Notes under the pieces: model-generated
The model's input: only the letters and a program-made list of their open reading frames with translations
Told to the model about the DNA's origin: nothing
The model's database searches: none
Assembly: GCF_002294985.1 (NCBI RefSeq)
Contig: NZ_NSGE01000002.1
Coordinates: forward strand, 744,001 to 808,000
Reading direction: 5' to 3'
DNA: 64,000 bases
Origin: Mesorhizobium sp. WSM3862
GTDB taxonomy: Bacteria; Pseudomonadota; Alphaproteobacteria; Rhizobiales; Rhizobiaceae
Shown here: one piece after another, positions 17,765 through 26,245 of the stretch
How the letters are laid out: each line of letters begins with the position of its first letter
Position numbering within the stretch: position 1 is the first letter of the stretch
Made by a program: the position numbers and the translations under genes

Positions 17765-18712
17765 ATGCAGCCAAATCCGACGCTCGACCAATTGCAGATC
17801 CTGGTGGCGGTGGCCGACACCGGCAGCTTCTCGGCCGCGGGGCGCAAGCTAAACAGGGCGCAGTCGGTGGTGAGCTACGGCATCGCGAACCTGGAAGCGC
17901 AACTGGGCCTGAAACTGTTCGAGCGCGAAGGCCTGCGCGAGCCCCAACTGACCGATGTCGGAAAGGCCATGCTGGAGGACGCGCGGCGCATGATCGGCGT
18001 GCTGCAGCGCATCCGCTCGCGCGCCGACGGCTATAGGCAAGGGCTGGAGGCGGAAGTGAGCCTGTCGGTCGACGTGGCGCTGCCTTCGCCGGCGCTCGTG
18101 CGGGTGCTCAAGGCTTTCGAGGCCCAGTTCCCGGCGGTGATGCTGCGCCTCTATATCGGTTCGCTCGGCCTGATCGTCGATCAGGTCGTCAACGGCCAGT
18201 CGGACCTCGGCTTTGGCGGCCTGCAAGGCGATGCGGACGTCAATCTGCTGCGCATCGGCTTCATCTCGCTGGTGCCGGCTGCCGCACCCGACCACCCGCT
18301 GGCGAAACTGCCGAAGCCAATTGCGATCGAAGATCTGCGCGACCACATCCAGCTTGTCGTCTCCGACCAGTCGGAGCGGACGCGGGGCCGCGACTATGGC
18401 GTGTTTGCCTATCGCACCTGGCGGCTGACGGACGTGCGCACCAAGCACGCCCTGATGCGTGAGGGTCTCGGCTGGGGCGGGCTGCCGCGCTGGCTGATTG
18501 CCGACGACATCGCCAGCGGGCGGCTGGTCGAGCTCGATCTCGAGCCTTATCGCGAGGTGCGTGCGCCGATGTACGCGATGCACCGCAACGACCGGAGCCC
18601 CAAGCCGGCGGCGTCGTGGCTCATCGACGAGTTCAAGCGGCAGCTCGGCTGCTTCAACGAGCTGGAACCGGGCGTTTGGACGGAGGAGGAGCCGGAGACA
18701 AGCCGTCCATGA
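17765..18712 (+). CDS. LysR family transcriptional regulator
   Basis: A 315-residue regulator with the N-terminal winged helix-turn-helix ([42 protein letters not shown], residues about 6-48, given here in parts) and a periplasmic-binding-like effector domain from about residue 95. It diverges from azoR and probably controls it. The start at 17765 gives the normal LysR spacing to the helix-turn-helix. Its 3' end overlaps the convergent TetR gene by 59 bases. Confidence 0.88.
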   Translation: MQPNPTLDQLQILVAVADTGSFSAAGRKLNRAQSVVSYGIANLEAQLGLKLFEREGLREPQLTDVGKAMLEDARRMIGVLQRIRSRADGYRQGLEAEVSLSVDVALPSPALVRVLKAFEAQFPAVMLRLYIGSLGLIVDQVVNGQSDLGFGGLQGDADVNLLRIGFISLVPAAAPDHPLAKLPKPIAIEDLRDHIQLVVSDQSERTRGRDYGVFAYRTWRLTDVRTKHALMREGLGWGGLPRWLIADDIASGRLVELDLEPYREVRAPMYAMHRNDRSPKPAASWLIDEFKRQLGCFNELEPGVWTEEEPETSRP

Positions 18713-19280
18713 GCGCGATCAGCACGGCGCGATAATCCTCGACCGATGCGCCGGCCTCGATGGCCAAAGCCGCACGATCGAAGGCGGCGGCCAGCAGGGC
18801 GGTCAGCGCCTCGGCCGGCAGCTTGACCATCGAGCGCGCGCGCATGGCTTCGACCAGGCCTTCGCGCAGCGAGCGGTTGCCGTGGCGGTTGTCGATCTCG
18901 TCCATCGCCGCGCGGCCAAGCACGGCCGGTCCATCGAGGAGCAAAAGCCGCGTGCGGCCGGGCGCGCGCATCGCCGCGAGATAGGCGTCGGAGCCGGCGA
19001 TCAAGGCATCACGGGCCGAGAGCGAGGCGGGCGAGGCGCGGTCGATCTCCGCTGCGACGGTCGCTGCCTCCTGATCGACGACCGCGGCGAACAACGCCTG
19101 CTTGTCGGCAAAATGATGATAGAGCGCCCCACGCGTCACGCCGGCGGCGGCCACGATCTCCGGCGTGCCCGTCTCCGTATAGGATTTTTCCGTGAACAAT
19201 TTGCGCGCCGCGCGGATCAGATCGGCGCGCGTCGCCTCGGTGCGGTCGCGGTTGGAGCGGCGTCCAGACTCTTGTTGCAT
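18654..19280 (-). CDS. TetR family transcriptional regulator
   Basis: A 208-residue repressor. The N-terminal helix-turn-helix reads [17 protein letters not shown], then [22 protein letters not shown], the TetR signature; the remaining helices form the ligand and dimer domain. The ATG at 19280 is set directly beside the first of two 17-base palindromes, and the frame is open upstream only through the neighbouring gene in antisense. It diverges from a glyoxalase-family gene 66 bases away, its most likely target. Confidence 0.88.
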   Translation of the reverse strand: MQQESGRRSNRDRTEATRADLIRAARKLFTEKSYTETGTPEIVAAAGVTRGALYHHFADKQALFAAVVDQEAATVAAEIDRASPASLSARDALIAGSDAYLAAMRAPGRTRLLLLDGPAVLGRAAMDEIDNRHGNRSLREGLVEAMRARSMVKLPAEALTALLAAAFDRAALAIEAGASVEDYRAVLIALMDGLSPAPPPSKRPVPAR

Positions 19281-19297
19281 ACATACAGCCTGTATGT
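19281..19297. promoter_or_regulatory. TetR operator 1
   Basis: ACATACAGCCTGTATGT is a 17-base palindrome with perfect 8-base arms around a central C. It starts one base from the TetR start codon, so a bound repressor would block that gene's translation initiation region or promoter. Confidence 0.75.
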
Positions 19298-19308
19298 TAT
19301 TTGCATTT

Positions 19309-19325
19309 ACATACAGACTGTATGT
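19309..19325. promoter_or_regulatory. TetR operator 2
   Basis: ACATACAGACTGTATGT repeats the first operator with only the central base changed. The centres are 28 bases apart, and this copy lies just before the ribosome-binding site of the glyoxalase gene. Two such sites in a divergent region are the classic TetR plan. Confidence 0.78.
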
Positions 19326-19346
19326 CGGATGGCAGGAGAAAGAAAG

Positions 19347-19772
19347 ATGAAGACGACCAGCTATTATCCGGTGCTGATGACCGGCGACGTCGCCGCCACG
19401 GCCGCCTTTTATGTCGAGCATTTCCGCTTCAAGGCGCTGTTCGACAGCGACTGGTACGTCCATCTGCAGTCGGCCGAGGATCGCCGCGTCAATCTCGGCA
19501 TCGTCGACGGGGACCATGAGACGATCCCTGAGGAGGGCCGGGGACGCACGTCCGGCCTGCTGATTAATTTCGAGGTCCGCGATCCCGACGCCGTCTATGA
19601 GCGCATCGTCGCCGCAGGCTTGCCGATCCTGCGCACCTTGCGCGACGAGCCCTTCGGCCAGCGCCATTTCATCACCAAGGATCCCAACGGCGTACTGATC
19701 GACGTGATCAAGCCTATTGCGCCGAGCGAAGAATTCCTGGCGCAATACGCCAATGGCGCGGCCGGGAGCTAG
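19347..19772 (+). CDS. VOC/glyoxalase superfamily protein
   Basis: A 141-residue vicinal-oxygen-chelate fold protein: [26 protein letters not shown] opens the first beta-alpha-beta unit (given in two parts: [10 protein letters not shown] and [15 protein letters not shown]), followed by the second unit with [17 protein letters not shown] and the C-terminal [16 protein letters not shown]. The group includes bleomycin-resistance and dioxygenase-like proteins; the substrate is unknown. AGGAG at 19334-19338 supports the start. It lies behind two TetR operators and is probably induced by the ligand of the divergent repressor. Confidence 0.85.
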   Translation: MKTTSYYPVLMTGDVAATAAFYVEHFRFKALFDSDWYVHLQSAEDRRVNLGIVDGDHETIPEEGRGRTSGLLINFEVRDPDAVYERIVAAGLPILRTLRDEPFGQRHFITKDPNGVLIDVIKPIAPSEEFLAQYANGAAGS

Positions 19773-19787
19773 GCCAGTCAGCGGGTC

Positions 19788-20735
19788 TCAGTTCGTCCGC
19801 GCCACCGGCGTCACGGCGATCTGGCTGACGCCGGTGCGGCGCACGACGGTGCAGAGCGTCTCGCGACCGATACGTTCGGCGTCGAGCATGCGCACGAGAT
19901 CATCGACGCCGGTGACCGGCCGGCCGTCGATAGCGGCGACGATGTCGCCTTCCTTCAGGCCAGCCCTCGCGGCGGGGCCGTTCTTCTCGACACTGCGCAG
20001 GCGCACGGCCGTGTTGGTCGTGACCTGCGAGAGAAGTGCGGCACGGCGCGGCAGGTTGGTCGTATCGGCAGAGACGCCGATGAAGGCGCGGCGCACGCGG
20101 CCGAAGCGGATGATCTCGGAAATGACGAAATTGGCGGTGTTGGAGGCGACCGCGAAGGCAATGCCTTGCGCGCCGTGGATCATGGCGGTGTTGACGCCGA
20201 TGACTTCGCCGGCCGACGACACCAGCGGTCCGCCGGAATTGCCGGGGTTGAGCGCGGCATCGGTCTGAATGACGTCGTCGATCAGCCTGCCGGTCGAGGC
20301 GCGCATCGAGCGGCCGAGCGCCGAGACGACGCCGGCGGTGACGGTCCATTCGAAGCCGAGCGGATTGCCGATGGCGATCGCGATCTGGCCGCGCCTGAGG
20401 CGCTTGGAATCGCCGAGCGGGGCGACGTCGGCAAAGCTGCCGTCGGCGCGCACCAGCGCGATGTCGGTGTCGGGGTCGCGGCCAAGCACGCGCCCCTCGC
20501 GCGAAGCGCCATCCGGCATCGTGACCCGAACGTCGCGGGCGTCGCCGACGACGTGGAAATTGGTGACGACCAGCCCGTCCTGAGCGATCACGAAGCCCGA
20601 GCCATGGCCGCCGGCACCAATGCGCTCGATGCGGCAGACGGCCGGTCCGATTCGATCGACGGCGTCGGCGACCGTCGCCGAGTAGGCGTCGAGCAAGGCG
20701 TCATCGGATTGGAGTTTTTCGGCGGCGAAGGCCAT
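19788..20735 (-). CDS. trypsin-like serine protease with PDZ domain (HtrA-like, cytoplasmic)
   Basis: A 315-residue DegP/HtrA-related protease. The catalytic triad is intact: His61 in TNFHVV, Asp91 in DPDTDIALV, Ser167 in NPGNSGGPLV. A single PDZ domain follows (GAAARAG-like loop as GPAARAGLKEGDIVAAIDG near residue 270). The N-terminus (MAFAAEKLQSDDALLDAY) has no signal peptide or membrane anchor, so it is probably cytoplasmic. The gene diverges from a paralogue that has lost all three catalytic residues, 170 bases away. Substrates are unknown. Confidence 0.87.
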   Translation of the reverse strand: MAFAAEKLQSDDALLDAYSATVADAVDRIGPAVCRIERIGAGGHGSGFVIAQDGLVVTNFHVVGDARDVRVTMPDGASREGRVLGRDPDTDIALVRADGSFADVAPLGDSKRLRRGQIAIAIGNPLGFEWTVTAGVVSALGRSMRASTGRLIDDVIQTDAALNPGNSGGPLVSSAGEVIGVNTAMIHGAQGIAFAVASNTANFVISEIIRFGRVRRAFIGVSADTTNLPRRAALLSQVTTNTAVRLRSVEKNGPAARAGLKEGDIVAAIDGRPVTGVDDLVRMLDAERIGRETLCTVVRRTGVSQIAVTPVARTN

Positions 20736-20905
20736 GGGTGGGCTCCCGTGTGATCTGGCGCAAACGATGCCTATATGTGCGGAGCGGCAGCAATTGCCGC
20801 GACCTGACCACATGGCCAGTCAGGCACTCGACTAGCCGTCAGGCGAGTATCCGCGGCAGCGCCATGGAGCGATATCTGGGTCACAGAACCCAGGAGATCA
20901 TCGAT

Positions 20906-21781
20906 ATGAGCAACTTCAACCTCAGTGCCTTTTCCGATGCCGTTGCCGATGTCGCGGCGGCCGCCGCGCCGGCGCTGGCAAGCTTCGCTACGCATCACCA
21001 CCGCACCGCCAGCGCCTTCCACTGGCGCGACGGCTTCTTTGTTACCGCGGAGGAAGCGGTCGAAGCCGGAGAGGAGATCGAGCTGACGCTGGCCTCGGGC
21101 GAAACTGTGAAAGCCGAGCTTGCCGGCCGCGACCCTTCGACGGGCGTTGCCCTGCTGAAGCCGGCTTCCGCCGCCGCCGGTCTGCCGCAACTGGCTGAGG
21201 CCGCTGCCGTGCGCCCCGGCAATGTGGCGATCGCCGTCGGCAGTAGCGAAGGGGCAGCACTTGCGGTCTTTGGCACGGTCGGCGAGGTCGGGTCCGCCTG
21301 GCGCTCGATGCGCGGCGGCGCGATCGACCGCCGCATCAATCTGGCCATCAACACCGGCGGCCGCTTCGAGGGCGGTCCGGTGCTCGATGCCAAGGGCGGC
21401 CTGATCGGCATGCTCTTGTTCGGGCCGCGCCGGCGGGCGCTGGTCATGCCTTACGAGACGATCGAGCGGGCGGTCGCGACGCTGCGCCAGAAGGGACATG
21501 TCGCGCGCGGCTATCTCGGTGCCGGGCTGCACCCGATCCGCAACAGCGACACCCACGGCGCCATGGTGATGAGCCTCGACGACAGCGGCCCGGCGAAAGC
21601 CGCCGGCCTGCATGTCGGCGACATCATCGTCACCTGGAATGGCGAGGCCGTGCATGGGCCGCGCGAGCTTATCCGCAAGCTCGGGCCGGACAGCGCCGGC
21701 ACCACCGTGACGCTCGGTATCTTGAGTGGCGGCGCTGAGCGCGATGTTTCGATCACCATCGGCGAAAAGCCGTTGAGCTGA
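20906..21781 (+). CDS. catalytically inactive HtrA-like protein with PDZ domain
   Basis: A 291-residue protein with the same trypsin-like plus PDZ plan as its divergent neighbour, but every catalytic residue is replaced: Glu50 where the His should be (TAEEAV in place of TNFHVV), Gly80 for Asp (DPSTGVALL) and Glu155 for Ser (GGRFEGGPVL). The PDZ domain is intact (GPAKAAGLHVGDIIVTWNGE). It has no signal peptide. CAGGAG at 20891-20896 supports the start. It is followed after eight bases by a LuxR-type regulator, so the two are probably one operon. A pseudoprotease acting as scaffold, adaptor or sensor is likely. Confidence 0.83.
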   Translation: MSNFNLSAFSDAVADVAAAAAPALASFATHHHRTASAFHWRDGFFVTAEEAVEAGEEIELTLASGETVKAELAGRDPSTGVALLKPASAAAGLPQLAEAAAVRPGNVAIAVGSSEGAALAVFGTVGEVGSAWRSMRGGAIDRRINLAINTGGRFEGGPVLDAKGGLIGMLLFGPRRRALVMPYETIERAVATLRQKGHVARGYLGAGLHPIRNSDTHGAMVMSLDDSGPAKAAGLHVGDIIVTWNGEAVHGPRELIRKLGPDSAGTTVTLGILSGGAERDVSITIGEKPLS

Positions 21782-21789
21782 GAGGGCCG

Positions 21790-22437
21790 ATGGCAAGCAG
21801 CGCGATACAAACGATTGCTCGACTGGAGCCGGCAAGCAACCGGCTGACGGTGCTGATCGCGCTCGGCGACGCGGCGCGAGCCGAGCAACTGGTCGATGCG
21901 CTTGCGGCGAGCGAGGACCTGCTGCCGATCCTCGCCGGGAGCGGCATGGGTCAAACGGCGGATGTCGCCTTGGTCGATGAGGCTGCTTCGGAAAGCCGGG
22001 CCGTGAGCCCGGCAACGCCATGTGTGCTGCTGTCGCGCCGCGCCGGCCATGAAAGGCCGGGCGGCAATGTGTTTGCGACGCTGCCGGCGTCCGCCGACGG
22101 CCTGCTGATTGCCGCCGCCTTGCGCTTGGCGGCGACCGGCTATCGCATCGGCCGGGCAGGACCGTCAGATCTTGGTGCACATGGCGAGTTCCACGCGGGG
22201 GTGTCCGAGGACGAGACGCCCGACGACAACCAGCCCCGCGCGGCGTTGTCGCCGCGCGAGGCTGAAGTGCTCGCACTGCTGGCGGAAGGCGCGCCCAACA
22301 AGGTGATCGCCCGTCGGCTCAACATCTCCGTCCACACGGCGAAATTCCACGTCGCCGCGATCCTGATCAAGCTCGGCGCCGCCAACCGCACCGATGCGAT
22401 CGCCATCGCGATGCGGCAAGGGCTGGTGCTGGTCTAG
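21790..22437 (+). CDS. LuxR family response-regulator-like protein
   Basis: A 215-residue regulator. The C-terminal 65 residues are a LuxR/FixJ helix-turn-helix (ALSPREAEVLALLAEGAPNK, then RLNISVHTAKFHVAAILIKLG). The N-terminal half is receiver-like in pattern (LTVLIALGDAARAEQLVDAL, ADVALVDEA) but the usual MP after the phospho-acceptor and the later Lys are not evident, so phosphorylation is uncertain. It lies eight bases after the inactive HtrA-like gene and is probably co-transcribed; no sensor kinase is adjacent. Confidence 0.82.
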   Translation: MASSAIQTIARLEPASNRLTVLIALGDAARAEQLVDALAASEDLLPILAGSGMGQTADVALVDEAASESRAVSPATPCVLLSRRAGHERPGGNVFATLPASADGLLIAAALRLAATGYRIGRAGPSDLGAHGEFHAGVSEDETPDDNQPRAALSPREAEVLALLAEGAPNKVIARRLNISVHTAKFHVAAILIKLGAANRTDAIAIAMRQGLVLV

Positions 22438-22541
22438 ACCCTTTCAGCACGACGCTGCGTAACCTCGGTCCGGTGCCTTTGGCCTTGCGCCACGGCTGCC
22501 CGCCGCGCAAGTTGCCTCCCTGTTGCAGAGGGAGCCGAGAC

Positions 22542-23408
22542 ATGTCGCTCAAGGGAAAGACGCTGTTCATCTCGGGCGGATCGCGCGGGATTGGGTTGGC
22601 GATCGCGCTGCGCGCGGCGCGCGACGGCGCCAATATAACGATTGCGGCCAAAACCGCCGAGCCGCATCCGAAGCTGCCGGGCACGATCTACAGCGCGGCC
22701 GAAGAGATCGAGCAGGCCGGCGGCAAGGCGCTGCCGGTGCTTTGCGACATCCGCGACGAGGCTCAGGTCGGCGAGGCGGTGGCAAAGACCGTCGAGCGGT
22801 TCGGCGGCATCGACATCTGCGTCAACAATGCCAGCGCCATCCAGCTTACCGGCACGCTGGAGACCGACATGAGGCGCTACGATCTGATGCACCAGATCAA
22901 CACGCGCGGCACGTTCCTGGTGTCCAAAATGTGCATTCCACACCTGAAGTTGGCAAAGAATCCTCACATCCTGAATCTGGCGCCGCCGCTCGACATGAAG
23001 GCCAAGTGGTTCAAGAACCACGTCGCCTACACGATGGCCAAGTTCGGCATGTCCATGTGCACGCTCGGCATGAGCGCCGAGTTCGCCAAAGACGGCATCG
23101 CCGTCAATTCGCTATGGCCGATCTCGACCATCGACACGGCCGCCGTGCGCAATCTCCTGGGTGGCGCCACGGTGGCTGCGATGAGCCGCTCGCCCGACAT
23201 CATGGCCGATGCCGCGCGCGCGATCTTTCTGCGGCCGGCGCGCGAGGCGACCGGCAATTTCTACATCGACGAAGAGGTGCTGCGGGCAGAGGGCGTCACG
23301 GACTTTTCGGCCTATGCGCCAGGCGCGGCGGATCAGCTTGCCGGCGATTTTTTCGTGCCTGACGAGGTGTTCGCCAACTCGCCGACGAAGGTCAGAAGGA
23401 TCTACTGA
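22542..23408 (+). CDS. short-chain dehydrogenase/reductase, HSDL2-like
   Basis: A 288-residue SDR with the nucleotide-binding SGGSRGIG loop near residue 10, NNAS near residue 94 and the catalytic YTMAK near residue 166. The long insertion AAKTAEPHPKLPGTIYSAAEE after the second strand and the late NFYIDEEVLRAEGV segment resemble the hydroxysteroid-dehydrogenase-like 2 (HSDL2) group, oxidoreductases of unknown substrate. GGGAG at 22529-22533 supports the start. It lies 104 bases after the LuxR-type gene. Confidence 0.87.
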   Translation: MSLKGKTLFISGGSRGIGLAIALRAARDGANITIAAKTAEPHPKLPGTIYSAAEEIEQAGGKALPVLCDIRDEAQVGEAVAKTVERFGGIDICVNNASAIQLTGTLETDMRRYDLMHQINTRGTFLVSKMCIPHLKLAKNPHILNLAPPLDMKAKWFKNHVAYTMAKFGMSMCTLGMSAEFAKDGIAVNSLWPISTIDTAAVRNLLGGATVAAMSRSPDIMADAARAIFLRPAREATGNFYIDEEVLRAEGVTDFSAYAPGAADQLAGDFFVPDEVFANSPTKVRRIY

Positions 23409-23513
23409 AAGCCCGCGGCCGCCTCATTCCGCGGCGCCCTTCCTGCCTTTCGACGGATTCGACGCGAGTTCGAGACGCTTCCTGAGATGTTCCGGGGCGG
23501 TTTCGCCCTGATC

Positions 23514-23558
23514 TACGCAATTCCGAAAACCGCTGCGCATTCTCCTGGAATTGCTCTG
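23514..23558. repeat. rhizobial-type palindromic intergenic repeat (GAATTGC variant)
   Basis: ACGCAATTCCGAAAACCGCT on the left and CTCCTGGAATTGCTCT on the right form an imperfect hairpin around a GCGCATT centre. The GAATTGC ends and the AAACCGCTG core resemble the other two repeats in this window. Confidence 0.55.
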
Positions 23559-23597
23559 TGGGGTTCCACCGTATTGCCGGCAGGTGGACTTATTTTC

Positions 23598-23634
23598 AAG
23601 ATAAAGCCCCGCCGGAGAGGGGCGCCGGCGGGGC
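23598..23634 (-). terminator. distal hairpin terminator downstream of the OmpA gene
   Basis: On the minus strand the stem GCCCCGCCGG pairs with CCGGCGGGGC (23606-23634) around nine bases and is followed by TTTATCTTG. It lies about 200 bases after the OmpA stop codon and could back up the nearer terminator. Confidence 0.6.
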
Positions 23635-23753
23635 TCATGTGTCCCGCTGGAGTCGGGACAGGGCAGGGAACGCCCTGACTGGAATCTGGGTGCCGCAATG
23701 CGGCGATTCAATGAGCACGGCGGGATGAGCGGGACAATTCTTCTTGAATTTCA

Positions 23754-23786
23754 AGAGAAAGGGCCCGTCCGGATCCGGACGGGCCC
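23754..23786 (-). terminator. terminator of the OmpA family gene
   Basis: A perfect 26-base palindrome with arms GGGCCCGTCCGGA (23761-23786) is followed on the minus strand by TTTCTCTTG. It lies 44 bases after the OmpA stop codon. Confidence 0.8.
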
Positions 23787-23830
23787 AATCTTGTCGCGCT
23801 GATTCCGAAAATCGGCTCAGGACCTTGAAG

Positions 23831-26050
23831 TCATTGCTCGTTGCTCGCCACAGGCGCCACCAGCGAGGTGATGCGGCGGATGGCGACACGACGGTTCTCG
23901 CGATTCGGGCTAGACGTATTCACCTTGAGATATTCCTCGCCATAGCCCTGTGTCGTGAGGTTCTCGGCCGGGACGCCGAAAGCGTTGGTCAACGCTTCGG
24001 CGACCGCCTCGGCACGCCGATCCGACAGTGCGAGGTTCGCGTCAGGCGTACCGACGGCGTCGGTGTGGCCCTCGATCAGGAAGGTCTCGGCCGGGTTCTT
24101 CTTGAGAAGTTTGTCCATGGCGGTGGCCACGCCTTCGAGCTTCTGCACTTCGGTGTCGGAAAGAGTCGCCGAGCCGAAATCGAAGTTGAGCGTGTCGAGG
24201 TCGATACGCCGGGCGATGTCGCGCACGCGGGCCGAGCGCTTGACCTCGTCGATCGAGTAGAGACGCTGCACCCTCTCCACCGGCGGCTGCTCGAGGAAGG
24301 TGTAATACTCGTCCGGATCCTCGACTTCTTCCGAATCCAGGATGTAGTCCCGACGCGATATGTCGAGACGCATCGGCGGCAGGTCGTCGCCTGGATCGCG
24401 CCAGTCGTCGACATCCTGGTAATAGCGCTCGTCGACATAGCTCAGCACATATTCGCGCCCGTCAGGCGCGATGCGCGAACGCTGGACAATGTCGCCATTG
24501 CGGTTGCGGATGGTGACGATCTTGACGCCATTCTCGCGCTCCACGGTCTCGCGGGTGCGGCCGCGCGGCAGATCCTCGTAATAGACGTCCCTGGCGCCAC
24601 GGGTGATGCGAGGAGCCTCGTTGCTTTCCACGAAAGTCTGGTTGTTGAACTGGAGGATCACGCGGTCGCCGAACTGCTTCACCACATCCGCGCCCTGGGG
24701 CCGGCGGCGCTCGCGGACCACCTGCTCGGGCGTAAGCTCGATCCGCTTGCCCTTTTCCTCGGTGACCGGAACAAGCTTCTCAGGCTTGATCGCCTGCTGG
24801 GCCGCCTTGTCGTCGGTGGGCGGCGGCCCCTGATCGATCGCGGCAGGCCGCTGCTCGGCCTGATTGCCGCCCTGCTGTCCAGCCTGGTTGCCGCCTTGCT
24901 CGACACCGGCCTGGCCATTCTCGTTCTGGCCGGCCGGCTGGCGGCCCTTGCGCTTGCGAACGACATCCTTCTGGCTGTCGAGGATGGGAGCCTCGTTCGC
25001 GTTGGCAGGGGTCTCGCCCTGTGCGGCAGCGCCGGCGTTCGCGCCGCCTTCAGCCGGCTGCTCACCGGTAGCGGGCTGGGTGGTTGCCTGGCCTTCGCTG
25101 GAGGGCTGCTTGGTCGAAGGTTGCTCTCCCGTCACCGCCTGACCGGTGCCGGGCTGCTCGCCGACCGTCTTTCTACGCTTGGTCTTGTCCAGAGGCTGTT
25201 CGCCTTCGGCCGGTGCTGCTTGCTGATTGTTCTGCTGCGGCTCGGCCTGCTGTGCCTCGCCGGCAGGAGCTTCGGTCTTCGGCGCCTGCTCGGCCGGTGC
25301 GGTCTCGGTTTGCTGCTGATCCCGTTTCTTCCTGCGCAGCTTGTCCTGCGGCGTGTTGTCGTTGGCGGGCGCCGCCTGTTCGGCAGGCTGCTCGGCCGGT
25401 GCGGTTTCGGTTTGCTGCTGCTGGCGCTTCTTCCTGAGCGGCTGCTGTTCGTCGCTCGCCGGCGCCGCCTGTTCGGCGGGCTGCTCTGCCGGCGCCGTTT
25501 CGGTTTGCTGCTGCTGGCGCTTCTTCCTGCGCGGCTGCTGTTCGTCGCTCGCCGGCGCGGCCTGTTCGGCCGGCTGCTCGGCCGGTGCGGTTTCGGTCTG
25601 CTGCTGGCGCTTCTTCTTGCGCGGCTGCTGCTCGTCGGTCGCAGCCTGTCCGCCCTGATCGGCAGGGGCTGCCTCGATCTGCTGCTGTTGATCGCGTTTC
25701 TTGCGCGGTTTGAGCTGTTGCTCCGCCGGGGCCGCCTCTTCCGCCTGGCCGGACTGCTGCTGGTCCTGCCGCTTCCGGCGCGGCTTCTGCTCGGGCTCGG
25801 CGGACTGTTCGGCCGGCGCCGATTCCGTCTGCTGCTCGCGCTTCTTTTTCCTCGGCTGCTCGGCTTGCCCCTGCTGGCCTTGCGCACATTCCTCAGCCGA
25901 TTGGCCTTCGGCGCAGTTCGACTGCGCTAGGATAAACGGCGTCCCCCGCGAAGGGCCGAGATCGGCCTGCAGCGGATACGCGCCCAACGGCGCGGATGCC
26001 ATTAGCAGGCCGATTGCCGTACCTGCCAGAATCCGTGGTTGGCGTTTCAT
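23831..26050 (-). CDS. OmpA family protein with long repetitive Q/E/P/K-rich linker
   Basis: A 739-residue exported protein. A signal peptide (MKRQPRILAGTAIGLLMASA) is followed by a disordered, low-complexity region of roughly 330 residues with RKKRQQQQ and TETAPAEQPAEQAAPA motifs arranged in 31-residue tandem repeats, then a central domain with many basic and acidic residues, and a C-terminal OmpA-like peptidoglycan-binding domain (LNFDFGSATLSDTEVQ, IEGHTDAVG, LSDRRAEAVAEAL, GYGEEY, NRRVAIR). The protein is probably anchored to peptidoglycan, with the charged linker reaching through the periplasm. The gene is alone and well terminated. Confidence 0.88.
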   Translation of the reverse strand: MKRQPRILAGTAIGLLMASAPLGAYPLQADLGPSRGTPFILAQSNCAEGQSAEECAQGQQGQAEQPRKKKREQQTESAPAEQSAEPEQKPRRKRQDQQQSGQAEEAAPAEQQLKPRKKRDQQQQIEAAPADQGGQAATDEQQPRKKKRQQQTETAPAEQPAEQAAPASDEQQPRRKKRQQQQTETAPAEQPAEQAAPASDEQQPLRKKRQQQQTETAPAEQPAEQAAPANDNTPQDKLRRKKRDQQQTETAPAEQAPKTEAPAGEAQQAEPQQNNQQAAPAEGEQPLDKTKRRKTVGEQPGTGQAVTGEQPSTKQPSSEGQATTQPATGEQPAEGGANAGAAAQGETPANANEAPILDSQKDVVRKRKGRQPAGQNENGQAGVEQGGNQAGQQGGNQAEQRPAAIDQGPPPTDDKAAQQAIKPEKLVPVTEEKGKRIELTPEQVVRERRRPQGADVVKQFGDRVILQFNNQTFVESNEAPRITRGARDVYYEDLPRGRTRETVERENGVKIVTIRNRNGDIVQRSRIAPDGREYVLSYVDERYYQDVDDWRDPGDDLPPMRLDISRRDYILDSEEVEDPDEYYTFLEQPPVERVQRLYSIDEVKRSARVRDIARRIDLDTLNFDFGSATLSDTEVQKLEGVATAMDKLLKKNPAETFLIEGHTDAVGTPDANLALSDRRAEAVAEALTNAFGVPAENLTTQGYGEEYLKVNTSSPNRENRRVAIRRITSLVAPVASNEQ
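25374..25649 (-). repeat. 93-bp tandem repeats in the OmpA linker
   Basis: Three copies of a 93-base unit begin at 25374, 25467 and 25560 (plus-strand GCCTGTTCGGC), encoding a 31-residue motif with QQPRRKKRQQQQ and TETAPAEQPAEQAAPA; the third lacks one glutamine codon, and a diverged partial copy lies at about 25280-25373. The near-identity of copies at DNA level suggests recent expansion. Confidence 0.85.
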
Positions 26051-26245
26051 ATCGATTTTCTCCTACTGGGGTCCCATCCCTGCCCAAACTGTCAACAGCA
26101 TCAATTGGTTCCGCCGGGCATTGTTGTCAGCCAAGGATGCCCGGCCGGCCTTTTGAAGGCAATTTCGTGTTTTTCTAATGTTGATACTGGGTCACTGTGA
26201 CAGCAGTGCTTGACCGACAGGTCCCGGAGGGCCAAATCCAGCCGC

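Larger units (their letters stand above)
23409..23830. other. intergenic region with repeat and two hairpins
   Basis: These 422 bases show no convincing coding sequence. They hold a palindromic repeat (23514-23558) and two strong hairpins that read as terminators for the OmpA gene on the minus strand. The 120 bases between the two hairpins contain nothing I recognise. Confidence 0.5.

Noticed and set aside
23744..25930. A 728-codon open frame on the plus strand opposite the OmpA gene
   Set aside because: It is the antisense of a repetitive, high-GC coding region; the translation is leucine/arginine-rich without any family motif, while the minus strand has a signal peptide and an OmpA domain.
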